NCBI RefSeq assembly: GCF_018991925.1
Contig: NW_024736071.1
Coordinates: 12,450,282-12,514,281 of the forward strand
Direction of reading: 5' to 3'
From: Homarus americanus
Taxonomy: Eukaryota > Arthropoda > Malacostraca > Decapoda > Nephropidae
DNA length: 64,000 nucleotides
The position numbers and the translations under genes are program-made. The notes under the pieces are model-generated. The model had not been told where the DNA came from. It searched no databases and saw only the letters and a program-made list of their open reading frames with translations. Below, in pieces: positions 34,290 to 45,232 of the stretch; position 1 is the first letter of the stretch, and every line of letters starts with the position of its first letter.

Positions 34290-34800
34290 CAGTGCGATAT
34301 TGTGTGATTAGTGTGGCCCATCGTGTGATTAGTGTGGCCCGTCGTGTGTGTAGTGTGGCTCGTCGTGTGTGTCGTGTGGCCCGTCGTGTGTCGTGTGGCT
34401 CGTCGTGTGTGTCGTGACCCGTCGTGTGTGTCGTGGCTCGTCGCGTGTTGTGTGACCGTCGTGTGTAGTGTGGCTCGTCGTGTGGCTTCCGTCGTGTGTT
34501 AGGTGACCCGTCGTGCTGCGGCTCCGTCGTGTCGTGGCCTGTCGTGTCAGACCCGTCGTGCCGTGACCTGGGTCGTGTAGGTGGCTCGCGTATGTCGTGG
34601 CCTGTCGTGTCGTACTGTCGTGCCGTGACCCGTCGTGTGTGTAGTGCCTGTCGTGTTGTGTGACCCGTCGTGTCAGGTCTGTCAAAATCGGTATGGCTCA
34701 ATGCTGCTCCAGTCGCGTCTCTGTGTGGCCCGTCGTGTCTGTCGTGTGGCCCGTCGTGTGTGTAGTGTGGCCCATCGTGTGGCCCGTCGTGTGTACACTC
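34290..34800. repeat. ~12-24-bp tandem repeat (GTGGCCCGTCGTGTGTGTA)
   Basis: Irregular copies of GTGTGGC(C/T)CGTCGTGTGTGT, CpG-bearing in every unit (CGTCG). A unique insert (TCAAAATCGGTATGGCTCAA) sits at about 34680-34700. Minus-strand His/Asp/Arg/Thr frames (THDGPHDTHDEPHYT) are artefacts. Confidence 0.92.
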
Positions 34801-35993
34801 TAGGACTAAAGTCGAGCACAGCCGCACGGAAACTACACTAGTGACCTCTGGCAATGAGGAAAATCATAAGTTAAAACTATGATACGACATATGGTAAGGA
34901 TGGAAGTTAGCCAGGATGGTGGAGGATGAAGCCGAATCTGTACCTCGTAAGGATGGGGTTTAAGTCGAGCAGAATCGAAGAAGATTTGGGAAAGAATCCT
35001 GGAGGATGAGGATGTGGGTCAGGGAGGGAAGTGGTCAAGAGTCCCGGCACGCTATACCTGCATCAACACAGGTAAAGGCGTCCCACCCCACCTGGCCACA
35101 CATTTATCTCCGCCAGCACGCCAACAACTGCCTCATGGAGACCCACCACTTTAGCTTTGGTATAGGACCGACCTGAGAACGGGAGGATGGGGGGGGGGGG
35201 TGTCATGGGTGGAGAGGGGTCATGGGGGACGGAGGAACCACCTGAGGACGGGGGAGGTTATGCAGGGGAAGAACCACCTGCGAGAGGGGCCACCTGGAGA
35301 GAACCTACCTGAGCGAGGAGGTAACAACATGAGGTCAGGACTTAACTGAAGGAGGGAGGAATTAACTAGGGAAGGGAGATATCTTGAAATTAACTAGCCT
35401 AAGGAGGTTCATTAATTAATTAAGGAAATCTTGTCTAAGGGAGGGAAGACCTACCTCACAGAGAACTTACCGAGGAGAGGACTACTTAGGAAGACATACA
35501 ACTTGACCAAGACAGCATCCGTCTTGAGAGGGAGAATGGCCCTGGTAAAATAATCATAAACAAACAAATATCTAGTGTGCCTCACGAAGCACATCTCTGC
35601 CAAATTTCATGTTGACTGGGGTAAACATGACAGAATTGTGGACGAAAATAATCTATCGTCGTATTTTTGACACTTGGAGGCCAAAAATTAAAATTAATTC
35701 TAAAATGACAAACACGTAGATAAATTAACAAAGGAGAAAACAAAACTAAGAATATAAGCGAATCGAGCAAATGTAAAAATAAATTAAACTCTGAGTTACG
35801 ATGGACCACAAATAAAGGGATATAACACTCAAATGTATTTTATTTTTTGTTTTTTCTTCAATTAAAACCCACCAGAGCCAACCTCTCCCCACACGAGTAT
35901 ACTTGTACACTTTAATTACAAGTCCTTCCCTGTGTGTGTGTACTTGTGGGTCTCGCCGACAAATGTACATCAAAATAACCTATACCTGACTCC
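34801..35993. other. unique sequence with a loose ACCACCTGAGGACGGG repeat
   Basis: Between about 35165 and 35330 the phrases GACCTGAGAACGGG, CACCTGAGGACGGG and CCACCTGCGAGAGGG recur, with a G10 homopolymer near 35190. The rest is unique and no gene is recognised. Confidence 0.5.
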
Positions 35994-36108
35994 TCCTGTG
36001 GGCCGGGCTGTGCTGTGTGTGCCTCTGTGGGCCGGGATGTGCTGTGTGTACCTCTGTGGGCCGGGCTGTGCTGTGTGTACCTCTGTGGGCCGGGATGTGC
36101 TGTGTGTA
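35994..36108. repeat. 29-bp tandem repeat, 4 copies
   Basis: Unit CCTCTGTGGGCCGGG(A/C) followed by TGTGCTGTGTGT; about four near-identical copies, so recent. Confidence 0.92.
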
Positions 36109-36163
36109 CCCCTTTAGACGGTGACCAACAACCAATAAGTCGGTGGGAGCGGCTTCAGAGCGA

Positions 36164-36166
<3 letters not shown>

Positions 36167-36201
<35 letters not shown>

Positions 36202-36391
36202 ACCCCCTCCTGTCTCTCTCTCCTTCCTTCCTTTGTATAAATCTTTCTGGCCCTCCCTTCATTTCTCTGTCGGTCTGTTTATATCTCTTTTACCCTTCCT
36301 TTCTCCCGCCTTCCCTTCCTCTCTCAATTTGTTCCTCTCTTGCCCTCCATTTTCTCTCACTGTTTGTCTATCTATTTTTCCCTCTCCCCCT

Positions 36392-36394
<3 letters not shown>
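36167..36394. repeat. (TC)n followed by polypyrimidine sequence
   Basis: (TC)n at 36167-36199, then C/T-rich DNA with CTTCCTTCCT motifs. Confidence 0.9.

Positions 36395-36454
<60 letters not shown>
36395..36454. repeat. (TA)n microsatellite
   Basis: Pure (TA)30. It lies just 5' of the Penelope-like fragment. Confidence 0.98.
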
Positions 36455-36459
<5 letters not shown>

Positions 36460-36479
36460 TTACATTCAAACTTGGGCTA

Positions 36480-36920
36480 TTTCTTATTAACATATTGGTA
36501 ATGGTTGAGTCATACTTGAAAACAACATTAATATTTAGAAGCTTGAGGGACCGAACTAACGGAAGTGTTTATTGTATTCCATGTAGCAAATGTAATTGTA
36601 ATTATGTAGGACAGACAGGAAAAACACTGCAGCTCAGAATCAAACAACATAAGTATAATATCAGAACAGCATCTGAAAGCAGTGCCTTGTTTGTTCATGT
36701 TAGGAATAATAATCATCCCATTGCTTGGGAAAAAAGCTTAGAAGTATTTAAATCATCTTGTGTCACAGAAAGACTTCTGGTTGAAGCTAGTTTGATTAAG
36801 GAATTAAAATCAATAAACCTTAGTGATGGTCAGTTCAAAACTGATAATATGTTACATAAATTTATTTGTCAGTGGCCCAAGGTTAAAAATGCTTTGAAAA
36901 CCTTTGATCTAGATGTATGA
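36480..36920 (+). pseudogene. Penelope-like element 3' coding end with GIY-YIG endonuclease
   Basis: The open frame ends at a TGA at 36918-36920. Within it, SLRDRTNGSVYCIPCSKCNC is followed by NYVGQTGKTLQLRIKQH. This is the GIY-YIG nuclease core of Penelope-like retroelements: VYCIPC for the first signature and NYVGQTG for the second, with the Cys pair CxxC that is typical of PLE, then RIKQH with the catalytic Arg. SSALFVHVRNNNHPIAWEK and TERLLVEASLI (catalytic Glu position) follow, then a 40-residue tail. The reverse transcriptase is absent: the frame upstream is (TA)n and C/T-rich DNA, so this is a 5'-truncated copy. No ORF break is seen inside the nuclease domain. Confidence 0.9.
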
Positions 36921-37160
36921 TAGTTATTTTGTGGGTCCCTTATTTTTGACCTGACCTGGCTAGTCACGTCACCCCCCTTCTCTTAAGCTCCTCTACGTGT
37001 GTGTTGGTGTGGGGATTAGTGGATGACATCATTATGACCTGACCTCATGTTTTAAGGTCACCCTGTATATTTAAGCCTCTCTCTGTCCATGTAGTCCAGT
37101 TGCCTCTGAAGATGTCTTGAATAAAGACGAAAGCTAAGGTGCTCCGTTGTTTCCATTTTC
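36921..37160 (+). mobile_element. Penelope-like element 3' region with hammerhead-like motif
   Basis: About 240 bases of non-coding DNA follow the PLE stop codon. At 37106-37132 it has CTGAAGA, then GTCTT (37114-37118), a 5-base loop, AAGAC (37124-37128) and GAAA (37129-37132). That is the order of the hammerhead ribozyme core (CUGANGA, stem II, GAAA). PLEs are known to carry such motifs in their terminal regions. AATAAA overlaps the loop (37120-37125). The element's true 3' end is not defined. Confidence 0.6.
37106..37132 (+). ncRNA. hammerhead-ribozyme-like core (probably degenerate)
   Basis: Conserved box CTGAAGA, perfect 5-bp stem II (GTCTT/AAGAC) and box GAAA are all present in order. 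The cleavage-site triplet and stems I and III are not convincing by eye (GCTAAGGTGCTCC follows), so it may be inactive. Confidence 0.45.
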
Positions 37161-37215
37161 CCGTGTGATTTTAGACAAGATTTATCTATCCATTGCTTTT
37201 ATTGTGATTTACATG

Positions 37216-37728
<513 letters not shown>

Positions 37729-38335
37729 ACACAGGTAAACATGGACACATACACAGGTAAACTTGGACACATACACAGGTAAACATGGACACATACACAG
37801 GTAAACTTGGACACATACACAGGTAAACATGGACACAGATACACAGGTAAACTTGGACACAGATACACAGGTAAACTTGGACACATACACAGGTAAACAT
37901 AGACACAGATACACAGGTAAACTTGGACACATATACACAGGTAAACTTGGACACATACACAGGTAAACATGGACACAGATACACAGGTAAACTTGGACAC
38001 ATACACAGGTAAACTCGGACACACATACACAGGTAAACTTGGACACATACACAGGTAAACTTGGACACATACACAGGTAAACTTGGACACACATACACAG
38101 GTAAACTCGGACACACATACACAGGTAAACTTGGACACATACACAGGTAAACTTGGACACATACACAGGGAAACTTGGACACATACACAAGTAAACTTGG
38201 ACACATACACAGGGAAACTTGGACACATACACAGGGAAACTTGGACACATACACAAGTAAACTTGGACACATACACAGGGAAACTTGGACACATACACAG
38301 GGAAACTTGGACACATACACAAGTAAACTTGGACG
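37729..38335. repeat. ~20-22-bp tandem repeat (ACACAGGTAAACTTGGACAC)
   Basis: About 28 copies of ACACAGGTAAACTTGGACAC plus AT. Left half mixes CATGG/CTTGG and 22-24-bp units (ACACAGAT, ACACAT). Right half (38170 on) shows a three-unit higher-order pattern alternating CAGGGAAAC, CAGGGAAAC and CAAGTAAAC. Minus-strand Cys/Val/Tyr frames up to 254 residues are artefacts. Confidence 0.96.
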
Positions 38336-38439
38336 TACAATATAATAGGTGAATAAAGCATATTAGAGACTCTCGGTGACGTCATGGGAGAGACAGCTGA
38401 ATTAACTGTATAAAAAGTTATTTCCACTGGATATTGATT

Positions 38440-38620
38440 CCTGCCTTTCACGGCAAGCAACTGCTGGCAACCTTCCTGGATACTTTCACTGGATATTTCC
38501 AGATACGTTCACTGGATATTTCCAGATACGTTCACTAGAACTACCCAGATCCATTCAGTAGATCTTCCTAGATACGCTCACTGACACTCTTGAGTCTCGT
38601 TCACTAAACTTCAATAAACA
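38440..38620. repeat. ~27-bp degenerate repeat (GATACGTTCACTGGATATTTCC)
   Basis: GATACTTTCACTGGATATTT, CCAGATACGTTCACTGGATA and later GATACGCTCACTGACAC / TCTCGTTCACTAAACTTC copies, increasingly diverged toward 3'. Confidence 0.8.
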
Positions 38621-38689
38621 CGTTCATTGAACCAGTGACGTCACAACCAACAATATTTTTTCCGCCATGGAAGGAAAGTTCACAACTTC

Positions 38690-39132
38690 TAGCCCCCTCT
38701 CTCTCTCTCTCTCTCTCTCTCTATAACTGTCTCTCTCTCTGACTGTCTTTCTATCTCCTTCTGGCCCTCTCTTTCTCTCGTTCTCAGTCTTTCTCTGTTC
38801 TGTCTGTCTCGCTTTAAATCTCTCTCCTAATTCCTTCGCTCCTGAATGAATCGCTCCACTCTGCAGATCTCTGACGTCACACCTCGAGATGCAAACTAAA
38901 AGTGGAAAGGCTCAAGGCCATTGGTTTTTCGAGCGTAAATAACTTTGATTTCCTCCCCCTCCCCCCCTCCACCTGGCACCTCCTCCTCATCCTTCTTCTC
39001 CTTCCTTTTTCTTCCCCTTTCTCCTCTCCTCCTTTTGCTCCTTCTCCTCCCTCTCCTCCACCTTGAAAGACGTTGACCGTGGAGGAGAGGAGGGGAGAAA
39101 GGACGCACCCTATGTCATTTTATATATAAGTC

Positions 39133-39169
<37 letters not shown>
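38690..39169. repeat. CT-rich DNA, CTCC tract and (AC)n
   Basis: (CT)n at about 38697-38722, CTCTCT/TGTCTTTC low complexity to ~38830, a CTCCTC tract at about 38950-39063 and (AC)18 at 39134-39169. Confidence 0.85.
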
Positions 39170-39170
<1 letters not shown>

Positions 39171-39824
39171 AGCTCTACACTCTCTCGTGTCGTAACGTAA
39201 CAAGCAAGCCCCACTTTTTATTTCTTTAAAAAATACATGAATTAATATGTAAAAACTTGGTCATATTTACTAAAACATACATGACTTTGCGGATTTCTCA
39301 CAATGTAAATTTGCAATGTTTCTAAATTCTTGACAAAGTTGCAAAACAATTATGTAAAATTTCTTCACTAGTTTCGTTTAATTATCACAAATAAGCAAAA
39401 TAAATATAAACTGCATTCATAAAGGTAATGCCATCTTCAGCGTGAGTAGTGAGTTTTATTCATATCGTGACTCATTAAATGTTTTATTTAGTATGGGTTT
39501 GTAATTTTACTTTTTATTCTACTTTTACATATTTTTCTTTATATTTTTTGAGAACTTATAACTTCCATCTTTAATTTGCGTCATCTGGCCGTCAGATATC
39601 TTCTTTCTTCCCAAATTCATATGTTGTAATAATTCTTCTAGCTTATGCAAAATCTATATAAAAATATATATATAAAACATAAAAATGACAAAGTCCGGTA
39701 AACACCAACAGGTTAACAACATCCATCAGCGATATTAAGGCGAAACCAACCCACTTTCGGGAGTCGTTAAGATAAGAACGATACAGCAAGCAGACGTACA
39801 GACAAACTATCCCAGAAGTGATGT
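39170..39824. other. AT-rich unique sequence
   Basis: No gene recognised. Confidence 0.6.
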
Positions 39825-39948
39825 TTACGTGGGGGGTGAGGGGGGGATAAATGGGGGAGGTAAAGGGGGATAAAGGGGGGAGGTAAAGGGGGGATAGTGG
39901 GGGGGGTAAAAGGGGGAGGGGTAAAGGGGGAGGGTGAGGGGGTAGATG
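39825..39948. repeat. G-rich tandem (GGGGGAGGTAAAGGGGGATAAA)
   Basis: About six copies of GGGGGAGGTAAAG / GGGGGATAAA, with G-quadruplex potential on plus. It replaces the 5' part of the adjoining LINE fragment. Confidence 0.9.
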
Positions 39949-41105
39949 CTGCTGCCTGGACAAAAAATGTGAACTTAATGTTGTGTAACCAAGATGATGT
40001 ATGCACACAGACCATCTACACTGACTGCTCTCTTAACAGTGAACTCTTTGCCATACTCACAGCCCTAAAACTTGTTGAAGACAGGGCCACTGACAGTCTC
40101 GTCATCACTGACTCCTTATCCTCACTACTTGCTCTTGATACCCTAAACTCAGATTGTCACCCGCTTGCCTTTGAGGCCAGACACAAGCATATGTGTCATG
40201 TTGACGGGGTATCAGGATCAAGCTGCTGTGGATCCCCTCTCATATAGGCATTGGTGAACATGATAGAGTTGATGCCTTAGCTAAACTCGCGTCCAACAAT
40301 GAAAATGTTGAGTACAATCTAGGACTGTTAAACAGAACCTTAAAAACTGTATTCAGGAAAGAGCTTTCTGATGAATGTGAAGCCAGTAGACAAAGTGCAA
40401 ACAGGCACTAACCAATCCATTGTTTACCATGATGAGATGTATCAAATAAAACATGTATATGGAGCAAGTAACAAGATCACTAGATTACAAGATGTTGTAA
40501 CCGATAGACTAAGGTTAGGATATAAGTACCTCTGGCAGTATGTTCCTCAAGCAGATGTGAACAAGACTAAATGTAAAGTGTGTGGCCAGATATATGGCCA
40601 CACACTCCAACACTACGTCTTAGACTGAAAAAATTTAACCTTATAGAGATAAATCCAAGCACACTGTGTATGCAATGGCACAGCACTTTATATCTGATGA
40701 CAAGAGAGTCGATATACGAAGGCTGTATCCACACTTCGTATCTAGTACCTAATAAAAATTCTATGTACCGACTTAAACAATGTACTGGAAATACTCTGTA
40801 ACATCCATTGCAATAATAGCAAAATCACTGGAGTCCGATAAACACCCTTTGTGGCCTCTACTCTGTAATCCTTTTAGCGTTACCGCTCACAGGATGAGTA
40901 TGGGGGTGCACAATAAACTAGCTACTGTCCGCGGCAAAACTCAAAATTTAAATGTCCCCAGAACCACCACCTGCCCCCCAGTCCACCATCACCATCTGGC
41001 CCCAGGAACACCACCACAGTGACACCCTTAACACCACAACACAACTAGGTCGTGGTGGTGTCGTGGTGGTTGGCACTGTGCCTCTATGTAAATTTAAATA
41101 AAACT
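39949..41105 (+). pseudogene. LINE ORF2 C-terminal fragment with RNase H domain (frameshifted)
   Basis: The first piece (39949-~40200) reads AAAWTKNVNLMLCN, then SELFAILTALKLVE and LVITDSLSSLLALDTLNS. These are the RNase H AEL(F/T)AI helix with its catalytic Glu and the TDS strand with its catalytic Asp. A frameshift near 40200 moves to IKLLWIPSHIGIGEHDRVDA and LAKLA, the last RNase H motif (xWIPSHxGIxGNxxxDxLAKxA). After a stop at ~40411 a third frame gives RLQDVVTDRLRLGYKYLWQY and CKVCGQIYGHTLQHYVLD, the Cys/His segment that closes ORF2 in these elements. A further segment (ISDDKRVDIRRLYPHF) is again in another frame. The first RNase H strand is lost in the G-rich repeat. An RNase H after the RT points to the I superfamily or a relative. 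It ends with AATAAA at about 41097. Confidence 0.85.
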
Positions 41106-41410
41106 TCATTTATTGGTGAGGGTGAAGGTGAGACAAGGCAAGAGTCAGTATGAGTTAATAATGCAAAGATCTTCCTGAAGTATACATGGCCGTAACTTAC
41201 CTTGAAGCGAGGTGTGGCCTCAAGGTCACTCTTACCTATCAGAGGTTAACATGGCGACGACGAAAACCTCATCTGTCAAAGGTCATTACAGAGAAGAGGC
41301 CATTCTTACCTGCTAGGGGTCAACACGGGGGTGATGACACACTCACCAGTCAGAGGTCACCACAGGGGGATGACAGACTGGTCAAGGCATGACAGTTGAC
41401 GAGGTCGGAC
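41106..41410. repeat. degenerate repeat (CTTACCTATCAGAGGTCA)
   Basis: Phrases CTTACCTATCAGAGGTTAACA, CATCTGTCAAAGGTCATTACA, CTTACCTGCTAGGGGTCAACA and ACTCACCAGTCAGAGGTCACC recur at ~55-bp spacing, indicating an old diverged array. Some copies overlap the LINE tail. Confidence 0.65.
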
Positions 41411-41470
41411 TTACCTGTTGAGAATAAACACAAAACATTAATCAAAGAAGGAATTAGTTATAATTACTGA

Positions 41471-41623
41471 ATCACGTGAAGATTACCACCCCAGACTATT
41501 TCACATGATGATTCAACACCCTATTGCTACCTGGGGGGTTAGATTATGTTTGCTTAGGTTAGCGTTAAGATTAAAGTGTTTGATAATTAGGTGAAACAAT
41601 ATAGGGTGTCTAATCTTCACTTG
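41471..41623. mobile_element. foldback element, copy D
   Basis: About 150 bp. The left arm is ATCACGTGAAGATTA..CACCCCAG..TATTTCACATGATGATTCAACACC; the right arm reverse-complemented is AAGTGAAGATTAGACACCC..ATTGTTTCACCTAATTATCAAACAC. The two arms therefore pair over about 55-60 bases. The loop is TACCTGGGGGGTTAG..TTGCTTAGGTTAGCG. This copy shows best that the element is a near-complete palindrome. No ORF, and the target duplication is unresolved. Confidence 0.78.
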
Positions 41624-42064
41624 GTTTCAATTATCAATTTCAAAGACGCACTTTACGCAAAGCAACACCCAATTATTTACAATAGCTGCACCTATTATAA
41701 CTAGTGAGTGCCAAGTACAACGATAATTAATCAACTATACCAATAAATACATTTACAATTTAGATTATAATTATGCATGTCACCACTGTATGATAATTAA
41801 CAGATAATATAAAATTACTTTACCTTGACGATTCCTATAAATAAGATACCGCCCAGTGATCGTACCACAAAACATAAGTACTGCTGAGAATTCCCTTAGA
41901 TATACGTCAACAATGAGTGATATAGTTACTACACTACATCATATATCCATCTATATTAAGGTATCTATGCACCAGCTACTCATGCTAACAATAACACACT
42001 CTTATATCCGTCAATGCCTTTACAATACTGAGCTAAAATGCGACGAAATCTGAAAAAAATAATT
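41624..42064. other. AT-rich unique sequence
   Basis: Nothing recognised; the 65-residue frame 41856-42053 is without family signal. Confidence 0.55.
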
Positions 42065-42275
42065 CGAGCGTTATGTATGCAACAGTGTTATGTATACAAT
42101 TACTAGGTATACAATGACGTTAAGTATACAATTATTATGTATACAATAGTGTTATAATCGTACAGTATATGTAGACATACAACTGTTATGTATACAAAGT
42201 TATGTACGCAAGTGTTATGTATCAAGTGTTATGTATACAAGTGTTATATAAACAACAGTGTTATGTATACAGTAG
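42065..42275. repeat. AGTGTTATGTATACAA repeat
   Basis: About 13 irregular copies of (AGTG)TTATGTATACAA, each holding the GTATAC palindrome. Confidence 0.85.
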
Positions 42276-42464
42276 CTGCCCGTACAGGAAGGCCAATACA
42301 ACACACAACCACCATAACCTTACATTAGCTCCCCTCAATAAACATTCTTTGTTCAACAGTAAACACCACTCCTCTTGATCCTTATAATGGAACACAAGAA
42401 CAATCACCTGTGTTCATGTTCTTATTTGAATTACATCAGTAAATAATATATGCGTATGTTTGGA
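42276..42464. other. unique interval
   Basis: Nothing recognised. Confidence 0.5.
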
Positions 42465-42646
42465 TCATCTGAAGTTTAGCCCCCCCCCCCTTTTATCCCA
42501 GCTTAATTCACCTGATGATTAAACACCCTAACGTTACTTGAGGGGTGGGGTTGGGTTGGGTTAGGTTAGGTTAGGTTAGGTTATTAAGGTGTTTCATCGT
42601 CAGATAAAAAAAAACGCTGAGGTCGGGGTGACAAATATTCAGGTGA
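42465..42646. mobile_element. foldback element, copy E, with TTAGG loop
   Basis: Left arm TCATCTGAAGTTTAGC, C-run, CCCAGCTTAATTCACCTGATG then ATTAAACACCCTAACG. The right arm ends CGGGGTGACAAATATTCAGG then TGA, whose complement restates the terminus. The loop holds GGGTTGGGTTAGG followed by four more GTTAG(G) units (about 42549-42582), the intermediate between the short loops of A/D and the large array of C. Confidence 0.78.
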
Positions 42647-42960
42647 TATTATTATTATTTTCTATGGGGTTTGCTACCTACTGGACGTCCTGCACGACAC
42701 TATATAACGAACATCAAAACCATCCCTCGGTATAATGGCTCCACACGCCTTGTAAACGGTAGGAGGTGAGTTATGGCAGATGGCGTGGCGTGGCGTTCCT
42801 CTAAGTTGGTTCATCTAAAAGCTTTTTCGTCGATGGTTTTTGGGACCTTCAATAAATACTATTTATAGTGTCATTGTTTTTTGTTCGTCAGCAAGACTCA
42901 CTCAACCAAGGCTACTGTGGCTTAATTATCGCAGAGATACTGACACAAGAACGCACGTAA
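42647..42960. other. unique interval
   Basis: Nothing recognised. Confidence 0.5.
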
Positions 42961-43135
42961 AAACAGCTGTGCACGGACAAACAGCGGCACGGACAAAAAG
43001 CTGTACAGACAAACAGCTGCACGGCCAAACAGCTACACGGACAAACAGCTACACGAACAAACAGCTGCACAGACATAAAGGTTCAAGAGAAAACAGACAC
43101 ACGGACAAACAAGCTCGAAGGCAAACAGACGAACA
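42961..43135. repeat. ~16-bp repeat (CACGGACAAACAGCTG)
   Basis: About ten copies of CACGGACAAACAGCTG with variants; CAGCTG is palindromic. Confidence 0.9.
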
Positions 43136-43585
43136 TCCAGTACGTCAATGATCCCCTCCTTCACAAGCCTTCTTTAGGAACAACAACAACAACCAAAAAC
43201 AACAACAACAAAACAACAAACAACAACAACAGTAGTCTTATGGTCCACTCATTAACAGGACTCGGGTTTAATTACCTAATCATGATAACATAAATATCAC
43301 CTGGTTATTCTTTTTATATTTTCCGCGTGCAAAAACATGTAAATGAGAGAGAGAGAGAGAGAGAGAGACTAATAAACAAAACATCAAACAGCACCTCTCT
43401 CCCCCATGAAAAAAAAAAACATAATTTTTCCCCTTGCCTCACTAGTGGTGTGGACAATACCGGATTATCACGGGGGCCGCTACACACATTACACTGATCT
43501 ACATGCAAATAGTCAGCGATGGGGAAAATGTGCAGCGATCATAAAGAAGAACCTGTTGCTGCTCAAATTCACAGTAGCTGCTGGG
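43136..43585. other. unique DNA with (CAA)n and (GA)n
   Basis: (CAA)n at about 43180-43235 and (GA)12 at 43345-43368. No gene is recognised. Confidence 0.6.
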
Positions 43586-44010
43586 TGTGTGTGTGTGTGT
43601 GTGTGTGTGTGTTCCCTCACTTTTGTGTCGTATACGTGCGAGAGAGAGTTTAATATCATCCGCCTCAATGTTATGGTGTTTATAAGTCATCTGACAACGA
43701 GGAGCCTTGGTGTTAAAAGTGACATTAGGCGTGTGTGTGAGTCTGTTAAGGTGTGTGTGTGTGTGTGTGTGTCTATTATGGTAAGTGATGTTAGGTGTGT
43801 GGGTCTATTAAGGTGTGTGTGTGTGTGTGTGTGTGTGTCTATTATGGTGTTAAGTGATGTTAGAGTGTGTGCGAGTCTATTAAGGTGTGTGTGTGTGTGT
43901 GTGTGTATTATGGTGTTAAGTGATGTTAGAGTGTGTGTGAGTCTATTAAGGTGTGTGTGTGTGTGTATTATGGTGTTAAGTGATGTTAGAGATGTGTGAG
44001 TCTATTAAGC
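43586..44010. repeat. (GT)n and a ~70-bp compound repeat
   Basis: (TG)n at about 43586-43612. From 43730 a compound unit recurs about four times: GTGAGTCTATTAAGG + (TG)n + CTATTATGGTGTTAAGTG + ATGTTAGAGTGTG. The internal (TG)n differs in length in each copy. Confidence 0.9.
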
Positions 44011-44144
44011 TGGGACACTCATTATGGTAGAGAGAGTTGTGAGGCGTTTAATGGTTATATATTAGTTTACATTTCAGTTAAAAACAAAATTATAAGAACA
44101 TATATTACGGTGATTTTAATTCCGAAAGTTTGACTATTAGGAAC
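44011..44144. other. AT-rich unique interval
   Basis: Nothing recognised. Confidence 0.5.
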
Positions 44145-44460
44145 ACTGCTGTTCATAGGGACACTGTCGTTAATAGGGACATTGTCGTTAATAGGGACAT
44201 TATCGTTAATAGGGACATTGTCGTTAATAGGGACATTGTCGTTAATAGGGACATTGTCGTTAATAGGGACATTATCGTTAATAAGGACACTGCTGCTAAT
44301 AGACATTGCTTTTTATAGGGACACTGCTGTTAATAGGGACTCTGCTGTTCATAGGGACACTACCATTAATATGGATACTGCTGTTAATAGGGACACTGCT
44401 GTTAATTGGGACAATACCATTATTAGAGAGACTGTCGTTAATAGACACTTCTGTTTAATC
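44145..44460. repeat. 18-bp tandem repeat (GGGACATTGTCGTTAATA)
   Basis: About 17 copies. The central ones (44180-44285) are almost identical, while flanking copies carry CTGCTG in place of TTGTCG. An 18-bp unit gives repeat peptides on both strands (VNRDIV, INDNVP), which are artefacts. Confidence 0.95.
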
Positions 44461-44560
44461 GGGACACAAATATAAGACACGGGAACTGTACAGGTAAATT
44501 AATGAAAATTGCGAATTGTTGTACCTACTAACAGTACGAGGTAAGATGAGTTGTAATACA
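44461..44560. other. unique interval
   Basis: Nothing recognised. Confidence 0.5.
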
Positions 44561-45232
44561 CCGCCAAAAATATAGTGGACCGCCAAATATATAGTGGACC
44601 GCCAAATATACAGTGGACCGCCAAATATATAGTGGACCGCCAAATATGGTGGACCGCAAATAAGTGGACCGCTAAATATACAGTGGACCGCCAAATATGC
44701 ATGGACCGCCAAATATAGTGGCCGCCAAATATGCAGTGGACGCTAAATATAGTGGACCGCCAAATATATAGTGGACCGCCAAATATACAGTGGACCGCCA
44801 AATATACAGTGGACCGCCAAATATACAGTGCACCGCCAAATATACAGTGCACCGCCAAATATACAGTGCACCGCCAAATATACAGTGCACCGCCAAATAT
44901 ACAGTGCACCACCAAATATACAGTGCACCACCAAATATACAGTGCACCACCAAATATACAGTGCACCACCAAATATACAGTGCACCGCCAAATATACAGT
45001 GCACCGCCAAATAATACAATAGACTATCACATACACTGGAACACCACAGGCAATGGACCATCACCTACAAAAGACCACCACATACACACTGGACCACCAC
45101 ATACACATTAGGCAACCACATACAAAGGACCACCACACACAAAGGACCACCGCATACACACTGGACCTGCAACAAACACTGAACCACCACATACACACTG
45201 GGCCACCACATACACACTGGGGCCACCACATA
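44561..45232. repeat. 19-bp tandem array (ACCGCCAAATATACAGTGG), left part
   Basis: About 24 copies of ACCGCCAAATATACAGTGG up to 45020, in blocks: GTGGACCGCC (44561-44825), GTGCACCGCC (to ~44905), GTGCACCACC (to ~44975), GTGCACCGCC again. From ~45050 the unit becomes ACCACCACATACACACTGG, more diverged, until the SINE insertion. Frames up to 157 residues (CIFGGALYIWWCTVYL) are artefacts. Confidence 0.96.

Noticed and set aside
34249..34854. 201-residue His/Asp/Arg/Thr minus frame
   Set aside because: Reverse translation of the GTCGTGTG tandem repeat.
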